A stretch of DNA of 64,000 nt, from positions 3,720,001-3,784,000 of the forward strand of contig OZ253505.1 in NCBI GenBank assembly GCA_965262255.1, read 5' to 3'. Positions 44,564 to 52,658 of this stretch are shown here, in pieces (positions within the stretch are counted from its first letter, which is position 1; each line of letters opens with the position of its first letter). Both the position numbers and the translations under genes were made by a program. This DNA comes from JANQQC01 sp965262255 (GTDB lineage: Bacteria > Pseudomonadota > Alphaproteobacteria > Caulobacterales > Hyphomonadaceae). The notes under the pieces are model-generated. The model searched no databases and was not told the DNA's origin. It saw only the letters and a program-made list of their open reading frames with translations.

Positions 44564-45733
44564 CTAGTAGCTTTTAGGCAAGCCAAGAACTCTTTCCGAG
44601 ATATAGTTAAGAATCATCTCTCGACTTACGGGCGCGATTCGAGCGATCATGGCTTCGCGCATATATCTTTCTACGTGATACTCTTTCGCGTATCCCATAC
44701 CGCCGTGGGCGAGAACCGCGTTTTCGCAGGCTTTAAACCCTGCTTCAGCTCCTAAATACTTTGCAGCATTCGCCTCCGCTCCGCATTCTTTACCAGCATC
44801 GAACAAAGCAGCTGCTTTGTACGCCATGAGTTCAGCAGCCGATAATTCTACCCACGACTTAGCTAGAGGGTGTGCAACTCCTTGATTCTGACCGATCGGC
44901 CGGCCAAAAACCACTCTTTCGTTTGCATATTTTGTTGCGCGTTCAAGCGCGGCGAATCCTAAACCCACTGCTTCTGCTCCAAACAGCACACGTTCTGGAT
45001 TGAGTCCCTGGATCAAATACTTAAAGCCTTCCCCCTCTTCGCCGATCAAATCCTCTGTCGGCACCTTCAAACCATCAATAAACATAGAGTTACTCTCGAC
45101 CGCCTTACGCCCCATTTTAGGAATCGGATTCGCCTCAATATGATCTCTGTTAAAGTCGGTATAGAATAATGAAAGTCCTAGGTAGGGTTTTGCGCATTGT
45201 TCTTTTGGAGTCGTTCTTGCGATAATCAAGATTTTGTCCGCTCTTTGCGCTCCTGTCGTCCAAATTTTTTGACCGCTAACAACATAACCCGAATTAGTGC
45301 GCTCAGCCTTGGTCTCTAGATTGGAAGTATCTAAGCCTGAATTTGGCTCAGTGACAGCGAAGCACATGCGATCTTCGCCGGAGATTATTCGCGGTAGGTG
45401 GTAGGCTTTTTGTTCGTCCGTTCCGAATTTTTCTAAAGGTTTGGGGCCAAAGATATTGAGATGAATCGCAGAAGCTCCAGAGAACCCTGCTCCGGTCCGC
45501 GTGACGGTCTGCATCATAAGGGTTGCCTCGGTAAGACCTAACCCGGAGCCTCCGTATTCTTCTGGAAATGCTACTCCTAGCCAGCCGCCATCGGCCATTG
45601 CTGAACAAAATTCTTCTGGCCAATTTCCTGATTCGTCAACTTTAGCCCAATAGGTCTCATCAAACTTCTGGCAAGTCTTTGCCACAGCATCGCGAATCTC
45701 CTGATGGTTTTCGTTGTTTTCAAGTGTGAACAT
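44564..45733 (-). CDS. Acyl-CoA dehydrogenase
   Basis: 389 residues, FAD-dependent alpha,beta-desaturation of acyl-CoA. Family signatures are MCFAVTEPNSGLDTSN (FAD/substrate loop), GQKIWTTGA, and the C-terminal LAHGGMGYAKEYHVERYMREA. The catalytic base probably lies in the GGMGYAKEY region. Substrate chain length unknown. May act with the thiolase at 5476-6723. Confidence 0.92.
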   Translation of the reverse strand: MFTLENNENHQEIRDAVAKTCQKFDETYWAKVDESGNWPEEFCSAMADGGWLGVAFPEEYGGSGLGLTEATLMMQTVTRTGAGFSGASAIHLNIFGPKPLEKFGTDEQKAYHLPRIISGEDRMCFAVTEPNSGLDTSNLETKAERTNSGYVVSGQKIWTTGAQRADKILIIARTTPKEQCAKPYLGLSLFYTDFNRDHIEANPIPKMGRKAVESNSMFIDGLKVPTEDLIGEEGEGFKYLIQGLNPERVLFGAEAVGLGFAALERATKYANERVVFGRPIGQNQGVAHPLAKSWVELSAAELMAYKAAALFDAGKECGAEANAAKYLGAEAGFKACENAVLAHGGMGYAKEYHVERYMREAMIARIAPVSREMILNYISERVLGLPKSY

Positions 45734-46197
45734 TGGTCTGAGTCCCTAATAGTAACAGAAAGGTTGCAAGGAGCATTATACGCCACGCAACATCAAAACG
45801 TGCAGTCTTTGCGATCAACTGATTATACTCCGCCCTACTTACAATTTTAGCACAATAAGAGTTGAAGAAATTACAGATGTGTCACTTATGGTCATTGCTC
45901 ATAAAATACTATTGTTCTAGAGCAAGATTTCTTGTTCGCACGGTCGAATGCTATAGAACACAACCTAAGCAACGCAAAATGACACAGGTCAGGTAACTTG
46001 ACTTTTCACAAGTGAAACCTGTACACTATCAGCATATCGAACGAAGAAAATGGTTGAATTTCGTAGCAAATTCGTGTAGAAGGGATTCAACTAGTCTAAT
46101 CTTTAATTTTACCAGTAAACCTGTTTAATGAAGCAGGATCAGCAATAATTGACTTGAGATTTTTGACATTCTAATAATCGTTTTCGGAGTCAGTTTT
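45734..46197. other. Gene-free stretch upstream of the first HTH-PIN module
   Basis: About 460 bp with no coding region. It holds the candidate promoter/operator at 46000-46029, described separately; nothing else stands out. Confidence 0.45.
46000..46029 (+). promoter_or_regulatory. Candidate promoter with inverted repeat in the spacer
   Basis: TTGACT (46000-46005) and TACACT (46024-46029) are spaced by 18 bp. The spacer contains the perfect inverted repeat TTTCAC-AA-GTGAAA (46006-46019), well placed for a repressor. It lies about 170 bp before the first antitoxin gene, which would fit autoregulation, but the distance is long. Confidence 0.35.
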
Positions 46198-46743
46198 GTG
46201 ATAGCTGAGGAAAACAGAGCCGCAATGACAACTTCTCTACCGTACTTCAATAGAAAGGCTTCTTCTAGGAGCTTTATCGGAACTCATCAGTCAGAAATCT
46301 CCTACTTCGATGGTGAGAGTCCTGCAGTTCGAATCCCTCCCACTGGGGTATTGAATGCTAACGAAGAATCCTTAATCGTTGACAGAGAGTCCTGTTTCTA
46401 CTCCTACACTCATACTGATGGATACCGTCATAAAGCTCCCTACCCGCAAAGTTTAACTGTTAATTTGGTTAACTTGTTAAAGGTACTAGCAAAGGGCAAA
46501 TCTAGTTGTCGTGCCCTAGAGTCTCGGTTGTTGACGGTAAACCAAGTAGCAAAAATATTATTTCGGGAATCTTTGCACGTTGAAGATTTAATTGCTAGAC
46601 AAACAATTGATACGATTTACGTCGATGATAATAGGTGTATAGATTCGGAGCAATTATTCAAGTTATTTTGTGAAAGAGATAGGAAAAGAGAATCAGTCAG
46701 TTATAACCTGATTTTGACCGAACAAGATTATGTTGAAGTCTAG
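46198..46743 (+). CDS. HTH antitoxin-like protein, module 1
   Basis: 181 residues, GTG start at 46198 with GGAG upstream; ATG 46225 is an alternative. The family layout is a variable N-terminus, then SYTHTDGYRHKAPYPQSL and LVNLLKVLAKGK, then an excisionase-like helix-turn-helix (LLTVNQVAKILFRESLHVEDLI) and a C-terminal LFKLFCERDRKR. Two more copies occur at 50222 (interrupted) and 51368. It ends 1 bp before the PIN gene. It is the most diverged copy. Confidence 0.75.
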   Translation: MIAEENRAAMTTSLPYFNRKASSRSFIGTHQSEISYFDGESPAVRIPPTGVLNANEESLIVDRESCFYSYTHTDGYRHKAPYPQSLTVNLVNLLKVLAKGKSSCRALESRLLTVNQVAKILFRESLHVEDLIARQTIDTIYVDDNRCIDSEQLFKLFCERDRKRESVSYNLILTEQDYVEV

Positions 46744-46744
46744 T

Positions 46745-47338
46745 ATGGGTAAGAACATGGATTTGTATTTTTTAGATGTAAATGTTATCGGGAGAGCGAC
46801 AGAGAGTACATTAATGTTTCTTTTGATAAGACAAAAAGCTTTTAGGATTGTTGGAAGCGACGGTTATCATTCGGAAGCTCACATTGCTTTAATTCATCTT
46901 TCAATCAGGAAACAACGTGACGAGGAGTATGCTATGTGCAATTCTTCTCGTTTTATCGAAAACTTAAAATCATCGTTTGAATCATCGTTGATAATTATGC
47001 ATCCATGCAGTTTCGTACTCATTGGGTTACTCGGGAAAGATGACGTTCGGGTTATTGAGGAGGCCTTATCTGCAAAAGCCGGGTTAATCGTGACCGACAA
47101 TAAATGTGATTTTCCGGAGCAACATCTTTCGACCTTCGGTGTAGTAGCAGTCGGGCCGGATGACGCTCTTACTCAATGCGTTAGAGCAAACGGGATAGCA
47201 TTTCGTTTGGCACCTCCCAAAGTAATAGCAGAATTGAACAGTACAAATTTCAACGAACAGGAAATTGTCGAAAGATGGGCTGGTAGGTTCAGATTCGATA
47301 GTACTGTCAACGATCTACGTGGAATAATAGAGAAATAG
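46745..47338 (+). CDS. PIN-domain toxin-like protein, module 1
   Basis: About 197 residues from ATG 46745. PIN-fold acidic residues are visible in YFLDVNVIG (first Asp), LGKDDVRVIEEALSAKAGLIV and TDNKCDFPEQHLS. PIN toxins are Mg-dependent ribonucleases, typically VapC-like. It is clearly related to the PIN protein at 51840 (same DFPxxxxSxF segment) but lacks the usual VIEEV motif in the middle, having SEAHIALIHLS there. May be diverged or impaired. Confidence 0.75.
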   Translation: MGKNMDLYFLDVNVIGRATESTLMFLLIRQKAFRIVGSDGYHSEAHIALIHLSIRKQRDEEYAMCNSSRFIENLKSSFESSLIIMHPCSFVLIGLLGKDDVRVIEEALSAKAGLIVTDNKCDFPEQHLSTFGVVAVGPDDALTQCVRANGIAFRLAPPKVIAELNSTNFNEQEIVERWAGRFRFDSTVNDLRGIIEK

Positions 47339-47391
47339 TGACGTTTTCGTCAATAAGGTTCCAAACAAATCAAATTTTGTAAGATTCATCA

Positions 47392-48249
47392 ATGGTTCAA
47401 CAGACTATAAGAAATGACACACGATCCCCATGGGGGCGTTACCGTCCGAACCGGTGGCAGCGAATTCTCATAGGATTTTCACGTTCAATGCCTGCGACAG
47501 AATTTACTTATCGTTTGGCGTTAGCGATGAAGAGACCTTTACTCGCAGCTACTCATACCCCGCTGGACATTGAAACTTTCGGTGCAAAAGTTAGATTCTA
47601 TCCTCATGACAATATATGTGAACGTCGGGCATTGCTTACTCCAAAGAGATTCGATCCTGCTGAACGACAAGCTCTGGCCTCCGCAGTTCCTGCAAATGGC
47701 ACTTTTGTAGATATCGGAGCAAACTGCGGCCTTTACTCTCTATACATGGCTCAAGCGGTCGGATATAATGGAATAGTCGTAGCAATGGAACCCCAACCTC
47801 GAGTTTATGATCGGCTCGTATTTAACATGCGAGCCTCAGGTTTGAAACAAATTCGTCCATTGAAGTTAGGAGTGTCAGATCAACGTGGAAAACGAGTTCT
47901 ATATGAGAAAGTAGACAATCGCGGCGAAGCTACACTTTCCGACGAACACTCATCCGATGGCGACAGCTACGACGTAGACGTTAAACCGTTACTGGACATA
48001 CTATCCGATATTGGCGTAACGCAAGTCGATGCACTCAAAATTGATATTGAGCGGCACGAGGATTACGCCATGGCACCCTTTATTTCTGATGCAACAGAGG
48101 ATTTGCTTCCGAGCGTTATCGTTACCGAGAACTCCCGAAATCATTGGAAAACAGATTGGATTGCACTTGCTTTTGAACGAGGGTACCATATCGAAACTGA
48201 GACTCGAATGAACATTACACTCAAGAGAACGAGTGTACTCAAAATTTAG
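47392..48249 (+). CDS. FkbM-family methyltransferase
   Basis: 285 residues. The SAM motif I is GTFVDIGANCGLYSLYMAQAVG, cited here as FVDIGANCGLYSLYMA; FkbM features continue in VVAMEPQPRVYDRLVFNM and VDALKIDIERHED. These enzymes O-methylate sugars or natural products. The gene sits between two HTH-PIN modules with no glycan genes nearby, so its substrate cannot be guessed. Confidence 0.88.
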   Translation: MVQQTIRNDTRSPWGRYRPNRWQRILIGFSRSMPATEFTYRLALAMKRPLLAATHTPLDIETFGAKVRFYPHDNICERRALLTPKRFDPAERQALASAVPANGTFVDIGANCGLYSLYMAQAVGYNGIVVAMEPQPRVYDRLVFNMRASGLKQIRPLKLGVSDQRGKRVLYEKVDNRGEATLSDEHSSDGDSYDVDVKPLLDILSDIGVTQVDALKIDIERHEDYAMAPFISDATEDLLPSVIVTENSRNHWKTDWIALAFERGYHIETETRMNITLKRTSVLKI

Positions 48250-48410
48250 TGAAATGGCAGGACTATACATCGAATCCAAAGTAAATTTTTACTGTCAATT
48301 GACCAAGGAATCATATATTGTAAAGAATAATCCATATACGCGAGGTATTTCAAGAGCGAACGTTATAGTCAAAAAAACAGATTTCTCGCGCTCGGCGGGG
48401 AGTCGCATAG

Positions 48411-48484
48411 TCGATCTTCAGGGACAATACTCGTCAGGAGGAGACTGACCGTGAGGCAAACGCTAATTTGGATTGGAAAATTTA
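48411..48484 (+). pseudogene. 5' fragment of antitoxin module 2, upstream of the TnpB insertion
   Basis: The frame reads ...REANANLDWKI up to the target duplication at 48477-48484. It continues in frame at 50222 with YYTDPEGTRHLVLYP once one duplication copy is removed, matching FDWEIYHTHSDGSRHLVHYP of module 3. A TAG at 48408-48410 closes the frame upstream, so the N-terminus is already decayed or frameshifted. Confidence 0.7.
48477..48484. repeat. 8-bp target duplication AAAATTTA, left of element B
   Basis: Identical to 50214-50221. Directly abuts the inverted repeat beginning GGGAACTATATAC. Confidence 0.88.
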
Positions 48485-48841
48485 GGGAACTATATACTTT
48501 TTGACACAAAAACGAGAAAAAGAGGGCATACAGATAGGGCGCTTTCAGGCGAATCACTCCCATATTTGCGGAGTAACCGGGAGATTATACGAAAGTGTCT
48601 ACGTTAGCCAACCACTCAAAAATTTGTGTGCAATTCATCTGCCACGATGCCTATCGGTATTTGTGACCTTGAAGTTCCATTTTTCGCAACTTGAATCTGT
48701 GCTTTGATTTGCTTTAGGCACCAGCTCTTTCATTTGGTTTGCCCCCCTAAGAATGGTTCATTACCAACATTTGTCACTCAAGAGCAAACTTACAAATTTT
48801 CTTCAGTATTGGGAACTCATTTCATTTTTTCAAATTTTTTC

Positions 48842-48870
48842 TTGAAAGATTTAACGAACCGTAGTATATA
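48842..48870 (+). promoter_or_regulatory. Promoter of tnpB in element B
   Basis: TTGAAA (48842-48847) and TATATA (48865-48870) with a 17-bp spacer. A good Shine-Dalgarno AAGGAG lies at 48894-48899 before ATG 48907. This contrasts with the leaderless start of the tnpB in element A. Confidence 0.55.
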
Positions 48871-48906
48871 AGGAAGTTATCTATATATCCTGAAAGGAGA
48901 AGTCTC

Positions 48907-50208
48907 ATGGGACTAGAGGCTAATGACTCAGTTATCGAGTCTACTGCAATCATCACTCGAACACATACGCGTACCGCCAAACTTAGCAAGGGTGGGCACA
49001 AGAAAGTGCGTGATTTCATCGCGATGCAGGCGATTTTGTATAACAGTGCATTAGAAGAGCGAATAGATTGTTACAAAAAAACGGGTCAGTCTATCAGTTT
49101 CTATGATCAGTGTAAGTCACTAACAGAAATACGAGCGGATGATGCGGAGTACGGTAAGTACTCAGCTCACGTAATGCGTTCTTGTCTCAATCGTTTGGAT
49201 AAGGCGTTCAAGAACTATTTTAAGCGGGTCAAAGAGGGGGCAAGTAAAGTCGGTTTGCCGCGATTTAAGCCCCGTAGGCGAATGCGTTCGTTTGACTGTC
49301 CGAAAGGGAGTTTTCAACTCAGGGAACGAAAGAAAGGGTGGACTGTCAACGTCAAGGGGTTTGATCCGTTCTATGTCAACGATATTCCCCAAGGTGAAAT
49401 AAAGTTGGTTCGTATAGTCGTAACGGAAAGTCGTGTGAATGTTCAGTTTGTGGTCACGACGACAAATGAGGTTAAACCGTCTGATGCTCAGGTGATTGGT
49501 ATAGATATGGGCGTAAACAATTTAGTAGCTCTGTCGAATGGTGAAATTGTCAAAGGCCGTAAACGGGATCTCAAGCGACAAAAGAGACTTCAGAAGAAAT
49601 TGAGGGTAGAAGTCAAGAAAGACAAGGAGAAGAAAACTCCGGAACACAGGAAGGGAAAAACGAGGGGAAGTAAATCCTATCTGAAAGCCCGAACTCGTTA
49701 TGCTAAAGAATGTCAAAGGGTTCGCGAAAGTGCGCACGGCTACATCCATAGAGAGACGACGAGGATCGTTCGGTTATCTCCCAATCTAGCTATAGAAGAT
49801 TTACAAATACAAAACATGACCAAAAACCCTAAGGTTGCACGAAGTATATTAGAACAGAACTGGGGTAAGTTCGCAACTCTGCTTTCCTACAAGGCTGAAA
49901 GTGCCGGTGGTAAAGTTACGCGAGTTGATCCTAAAAACACGAGCCGGATGTGTTCTGGATGTGGCAAGATCAAAACAGACTTGTCTCTTTCAGAACGCGT
50001 TTACTCGTGTTCTAACTGCGGTATTCAAATCGATCGTGATGTGAATGCCGCCATCAATATCTCTCGCATTGCGAAGTCGGGCGGGAATCTACCTGGAGAG
50101 TTCGGAGATATTGTGTTTGAGAGACCTAGTGACCCTCGAAAGAGGGGTGATAGGTCGAGAGCTCAGAACCGTATACCTGTGACACCCAACGTGTCAATAA
50201 GTATATAA
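48907..50208 (+). CDS. tnpB: TnpB-family RNA-guided nuclease (element B)
   Basis: 433 residues. The RuvC-like triad is intact: Asp in VIGIDMGVNNLVALSNG, Glu in NLAIEDLQIQNM, Asp in QIDRDVNAAINISR. The zinc ribbon is CSGCG...CSNCG. It is related to the element A protein across the whole length (shared SILEQxWG, LSLSERVY). It has an N-terminal extension before the ITRTHTRT start region. The stop TAA lies within the right inverted repeat. No TnpA nearby. Predicted catalytically competent. Confidence 0.94.
   Translation: MGLEANDSVIESTAIITRTHTRTAKLSKGGHKKVRDFIAMQAILYNSALEERIDCYKKTGQSISFYDQCKSLTEIRADDAEYGKYSAHVMRSCLNRLDKAFKNYFKRVKEGASKVGLPRFKPRRRMRSFDCPKGSFQLRERKKGWTVNVKGFDPFYVNDIPQGEIKLVRIVVTESRVNVQFVVTTTNEVKPSDAQVIGIDMGVNNLVALSNGEIVKGRKRDLKRQKRLQKKLRVEVKKDKEKKTPEHRKGKTRGSKSYLKARTRYAKECQRVRESAHGYIHRETTRIVRLSPNLAIEDLQIQNMTKNPKVARSILEQNWGKFATLLSYKAESAGGKVTRVDPKNTSRMCSGCGKIKTDLSLSERVYSCSNCGIQIDRDVNAAINISRIAKSGGNLPGEFGDIVFERPSDPRKRGDRSRAQNRIPVTPNVSISI
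50123..50196 (+). ncRNA. Structured RNA candidate at the 3' end of tnpB element B
   Basis: A two-tier stem-loop is visible: outer arms GACCTA/TAGGTC (50123-50128, 50151-50156), a symmetrical GTGA/GTGA internal loop, inner stem CCCTC/GAGGG closed by a GAAA tetraloop. A second perfect hairpin, TGACAC-CCAAC-GTGTCA, follows at 50180-50196. Both lie within the tnpB 3' coding end, where TnpB guide-RNA scaffolds are found. A guide would start at or just after 50214. Inference from structure and position; transcript not shown. Confidence 0.5.
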
Positions 50209-50213
50209 TTCCC

Positions 50214-50221
50214 AAAATTTA
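50214..50221. repeat. 8-bp target duplication AAAATTTA, right of element B
   Basis: Second copy of the repeat at 48477-48484, directly following GTATATAATTCCC. Confidence 0.88.
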
Positions 50222-50546
50222 TTACACTGATCCAGAGGGAACTAGACATCTCGTTCTCTATCCCCCTTACCTGCCCGATGACTTAGTAGAGGTTCTGAGA
50301 AAGTTAGCTTCTGGACGAATAGAAGATAAACATCGTTTTCTAACGATTGCCCAAGCTGCAGCGCTATTGTTCATTCCGGAACAACGTGTGAGAGAACTCG
50401 TATCAATGGGCACTTTAAAAGCACACAGACGAAATAACGAATCGATGATTAGTTCCGTTGAAATGTTTTCCTATAAGTGTAAACAAGATGGCAAAAGCAA
50501 GGACGACCTAAGGAAGATGGTTGCGAACGATATAGATTTACTCTGA
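50222..50546 (+). pseudogene. 3' fragment of antitoxin module 2, downstream of the TnpB insertion
   Basis: An uninterrupted frame starting YTDPEGTRHLVLYP, then DLVEVLRKLASG, the helix-turn-helix FLTIAQAAALLFIPEQRVRE and LVSMGTLKAH, ending with TGA at 50544-50546. It is very similar to module 3 (51368-51835). It has no own start or promoter after the insertion. It is 2 bp from the PIN remnant. Confidence 0.8.
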
Positions 50547-50548
50547 GA

Positions 50549-50653
50549 ATGGAAAGTGATTCTGATATACTGTTAGTTGATGCCGATGTCTCTATCGGAC
50601 TAACAAAGAACACACCAATTCAATCGCCTTGGAAAATCGTAATATACCTTTAA
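50549..50653 (+). pseudogene. Truncated PIN toxin of module 2
   Basis: ATG 50549 gives MESDSDILLVDADVSIGLTK and then diverges and stops at TAA 50651-50653 (34 residues). The start matches EICLVDANVFVGITKRN of the module 3 PIN toxin, including the first catalytic Asp. The rest of the domain is deleted, so the toxin is dead. Confidence 0.75.
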
Positions 50654-51367
50654 GTCGACATTCCAACTGGATGAAACAGATATAAGAGGCTAAACGAAAA
50701 AGATAAGCCAGTTACATTCATAGCAAGTGCGGAGAGTAAGCATTCACTCTAAGCGAAAAATCCAACTTTTTATAACAGCATTTTAAATTATCAAGCAAAT
50801 TTTTGAATTTTTTTGCTAACTACTCCTATATTGTATGAGGCATGTCGCTGCACAAATAGAGGGATTCAGCGCTAAAGTAACGAGAAAGATGATTTTTCGT
50901 TTAACATCTATAACTAGTATTATACAACAACCCCAGCGTTACCATCTTCTCTTAACACTTGTCTTTAAGCTCTACCCAGTAAATTTCTCAAATTATAGCG
51001 ATAACCAAACAGGTTATGTCGACTTCGGAGGACTTTCTGCCCACTGCAACGGCTTAACTGAAGTGTGAAGCAGGCTACTTACTCTATAAATTGATCTAAG
51101 AAGAACAAAATTCCATAGGGTATTTCAAACCAAGAAAATGAAACTCATGAGACAAAATTGCTCAGAACAGTCACCGTACCAAAGAACAGACTTGTTCTGG
51201 TCTAATGCACTGCGAATTCTAATCTACCATTAAACAGGGCGTTATACTCTAACTTCGGAGAACAAAATTAAGCAAATTTTTAATTTTCAAGTAAATATAT
51301 GACTTGTAATTTACACTCAATCGTTATACAGTGATGAGAAAGGCAACCAAAATTCACGAGTAACACT
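50654..51367. other. Gene-free stretch between modules 2 and 3
   Basis: About 700 bp, AT-rich. An open frame at 50835-51068 (77 codons) lacks RBS support and resembles nothing I recognise. A weak promoter, TTGTAA then TACAGT at 17 bp spacing, lies shortly before module 3. No other structure noted. Confidence 0.4.
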
Positions 51368-51835
51368 ATGAATCTGCATCAAAGTCGCCACAACTACGCA
51401 CCGACAGCGAAGAGAGAAACCCAAGGTCCTGAAATTCATTCGGACGACATCAAGCCTGTTCCGAATGGGAGCGACCACTCACATTTTGATTGGGAAATCT
51501 ATCATACACATTCAGATGGTTCTAGGCATTTGGTTCACTACCCGGCTAATCTAACCGCCGACCTAGTGGAAGTACTACGAAAATTAGCCTCAGGGTGTGC
51601 GCAGACATTGGACGATAACTATCAATTTTTAACCTTCTCACAGGCTTCAAAAATACTTTTTGTTTCCGAAGAATTCCTCGAGGATCTCGTTTCAGATGGA
51701 ACTTTGTCAGTGTCGAAACAAAACGGAGAACCAAAGATTAGCGCCATCGAAATGTTTAAGTACAAGTGTGAGCGCGATCGCAAGAATGCTGTACTTCTTG
51801 ATGAACTAATTGAGAACGATTTAGATTTAGTATAG
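51368..51835 (+). CDS. HTH antitoxin-like protein, module 3 (intact)
   Basis: 155 residues. After a variable N-terminus comes FDWEIYHTHSDGSRHLVHYP, then LTADLVEVLRKLASG, an excisionase-like helix-turn-helix (FLTFSQASKILFVSEEFLED) and the ending MFKYKCERDRKNA. The layout of a DNA-binding antitoxin directly upstream of a PIN toxin (4 bp gap) suggests autoregulation and toxin neutralisation by its C-terminus. Serves as the intact reference for the split module 2. Confidence 0.82.
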   Translation: MNLHQSRHNYAPTAKRETQGPEIHSDDIKPVPNGSDHSHFDWEIYHTHSDGSRHLVHYPANLTADLVEVLRKLASGCAQTLDDNYQFLTFSQASKILFVSEEFLEDLVSDGTLSVSKQNGEPKISAIEMFKYKCERDRKNAVLLDELIENDLDLV

Positions 51836-51839
51836 TTCT

Positions 51840-52433
51840 ATGTATGATGATCTCGAGATTTGTTTAGTCGATGCTAATGTATTTGTTGGAATAACGAAAA
51901 GAAATTTGCTTTTACTCGCCAACAAATATCAGCTATCCGATTTCCGTGTTTCAACTGCAGTCATAGAAGAGGTAAGGTACACGCTTGAAAGAATTCGATT
52001 GAAACGAAAGTTTACTCCAGACGAAGCTAGGGAGAAAGCCGAGATAACTATTAGAGGTATTCTCTCTCAGTTTTCCGCTGGGAGAATAGTTAGAGAAGTC
52101 AACGAGACTTACTTTCCTGAGGACTTACCAGACCCAAAAGATCGGCACGTCGTAGAAGCCGCATTAGTGTGCAATGCAGACTACATAATTACAGACAATG
52201 TCCGCGATTTCCCTCAATCCGCAATCAGTTCGTTCAAGTTTAAGGTCGTTACACCCGATTCCTATTTTTCCGCACTTTTCGACAAGTATCCCACGAAAGC
52301 CTTTAGAATTTTGTCTGAACTAAACCAAAAACTTAATGATCCCGCTTTGCCTTTTTCAACGTTTATCGAAAAGTTAGAGAACGATATCGGACTTGTGGAA
52401 ACTGTAAGACGTTTTCGAACAATAGGATTCTGA
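51840..52433 (+). CDS. PIN-domain toxin, module 3 (intact)
   Basis: 197 residues. PIN acidic residues are in CLVDANVFVG, STAVIEEVRYTLE, and PKDRHVVEAALVCNADYIIT followed by DNVRDFP. This is the full set expected for a VapC-like Mg-dependent ribonuclease. It is co-transcribed with the antitoxin. The RNA target is unknown. Confidence 0.87.
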   Translation: MYDDLEICLVDANVFVGITKRNLLLLANKYQLSDFRVSTAVIEEVRYTLERIRLKRKFTPDEAREKAEITIRGILSQFSAGRIVREVNETYFPEDLPDPKDRHVVEAALVCNADYIITDNVRDFPQSAISSFKFKVVTPDSYFSALFDKYPTKAFRILSELNQKLNDPALPFSTFIEKLENDIGLVETVRRFRTIGF

Positions 52434-52658
52434 TAGTCGAGTAGATTTTGCCAGTCTACCAGATCACTCATCAACATTAGCGTTTAAGGTAGTGAACACG
52501 TGATCGTATAGTTGCAGTTTGAAGAGACTCTTTACTTTCCTTTTGATTCCATAGAACATACGTATTTCTATTTCGGTTCAACTAGCCGCATTTAAGCAAT
52601 TTACACCCAAACTCAATTACGAAAGACATAAACATCCGAAATAGTCTTTGACTCCCTC

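Larger units (their letters stand above)
48485..50213 (+). mobile_element. TnpB element B: 1.7-kb element with terminal inverted repeats, inserted in an antitoxin gene
   Basis: The left end starts GGGAACTATATAC and the right end, reverse-complemented, GGGAATTATATAC. Over 23 positions the two match at 21, with inner TTGACAC shared. Flanked by perfect 8-bp repeats AAAATTTA. Removing the element and one repeat restores the antitoxin reading frame exactly. It carries tnpB, about 340 bp of non-coding left arm (48508-48841) and no transposase. Same outer repeat as element A but different inner repeat. Confidence 0.9.

Noticed and set aside
50835..51068. 77-codon ORF between PIN modules
   Set aside because: Composition resembles non-coding neighbours, no RBS, no domain.
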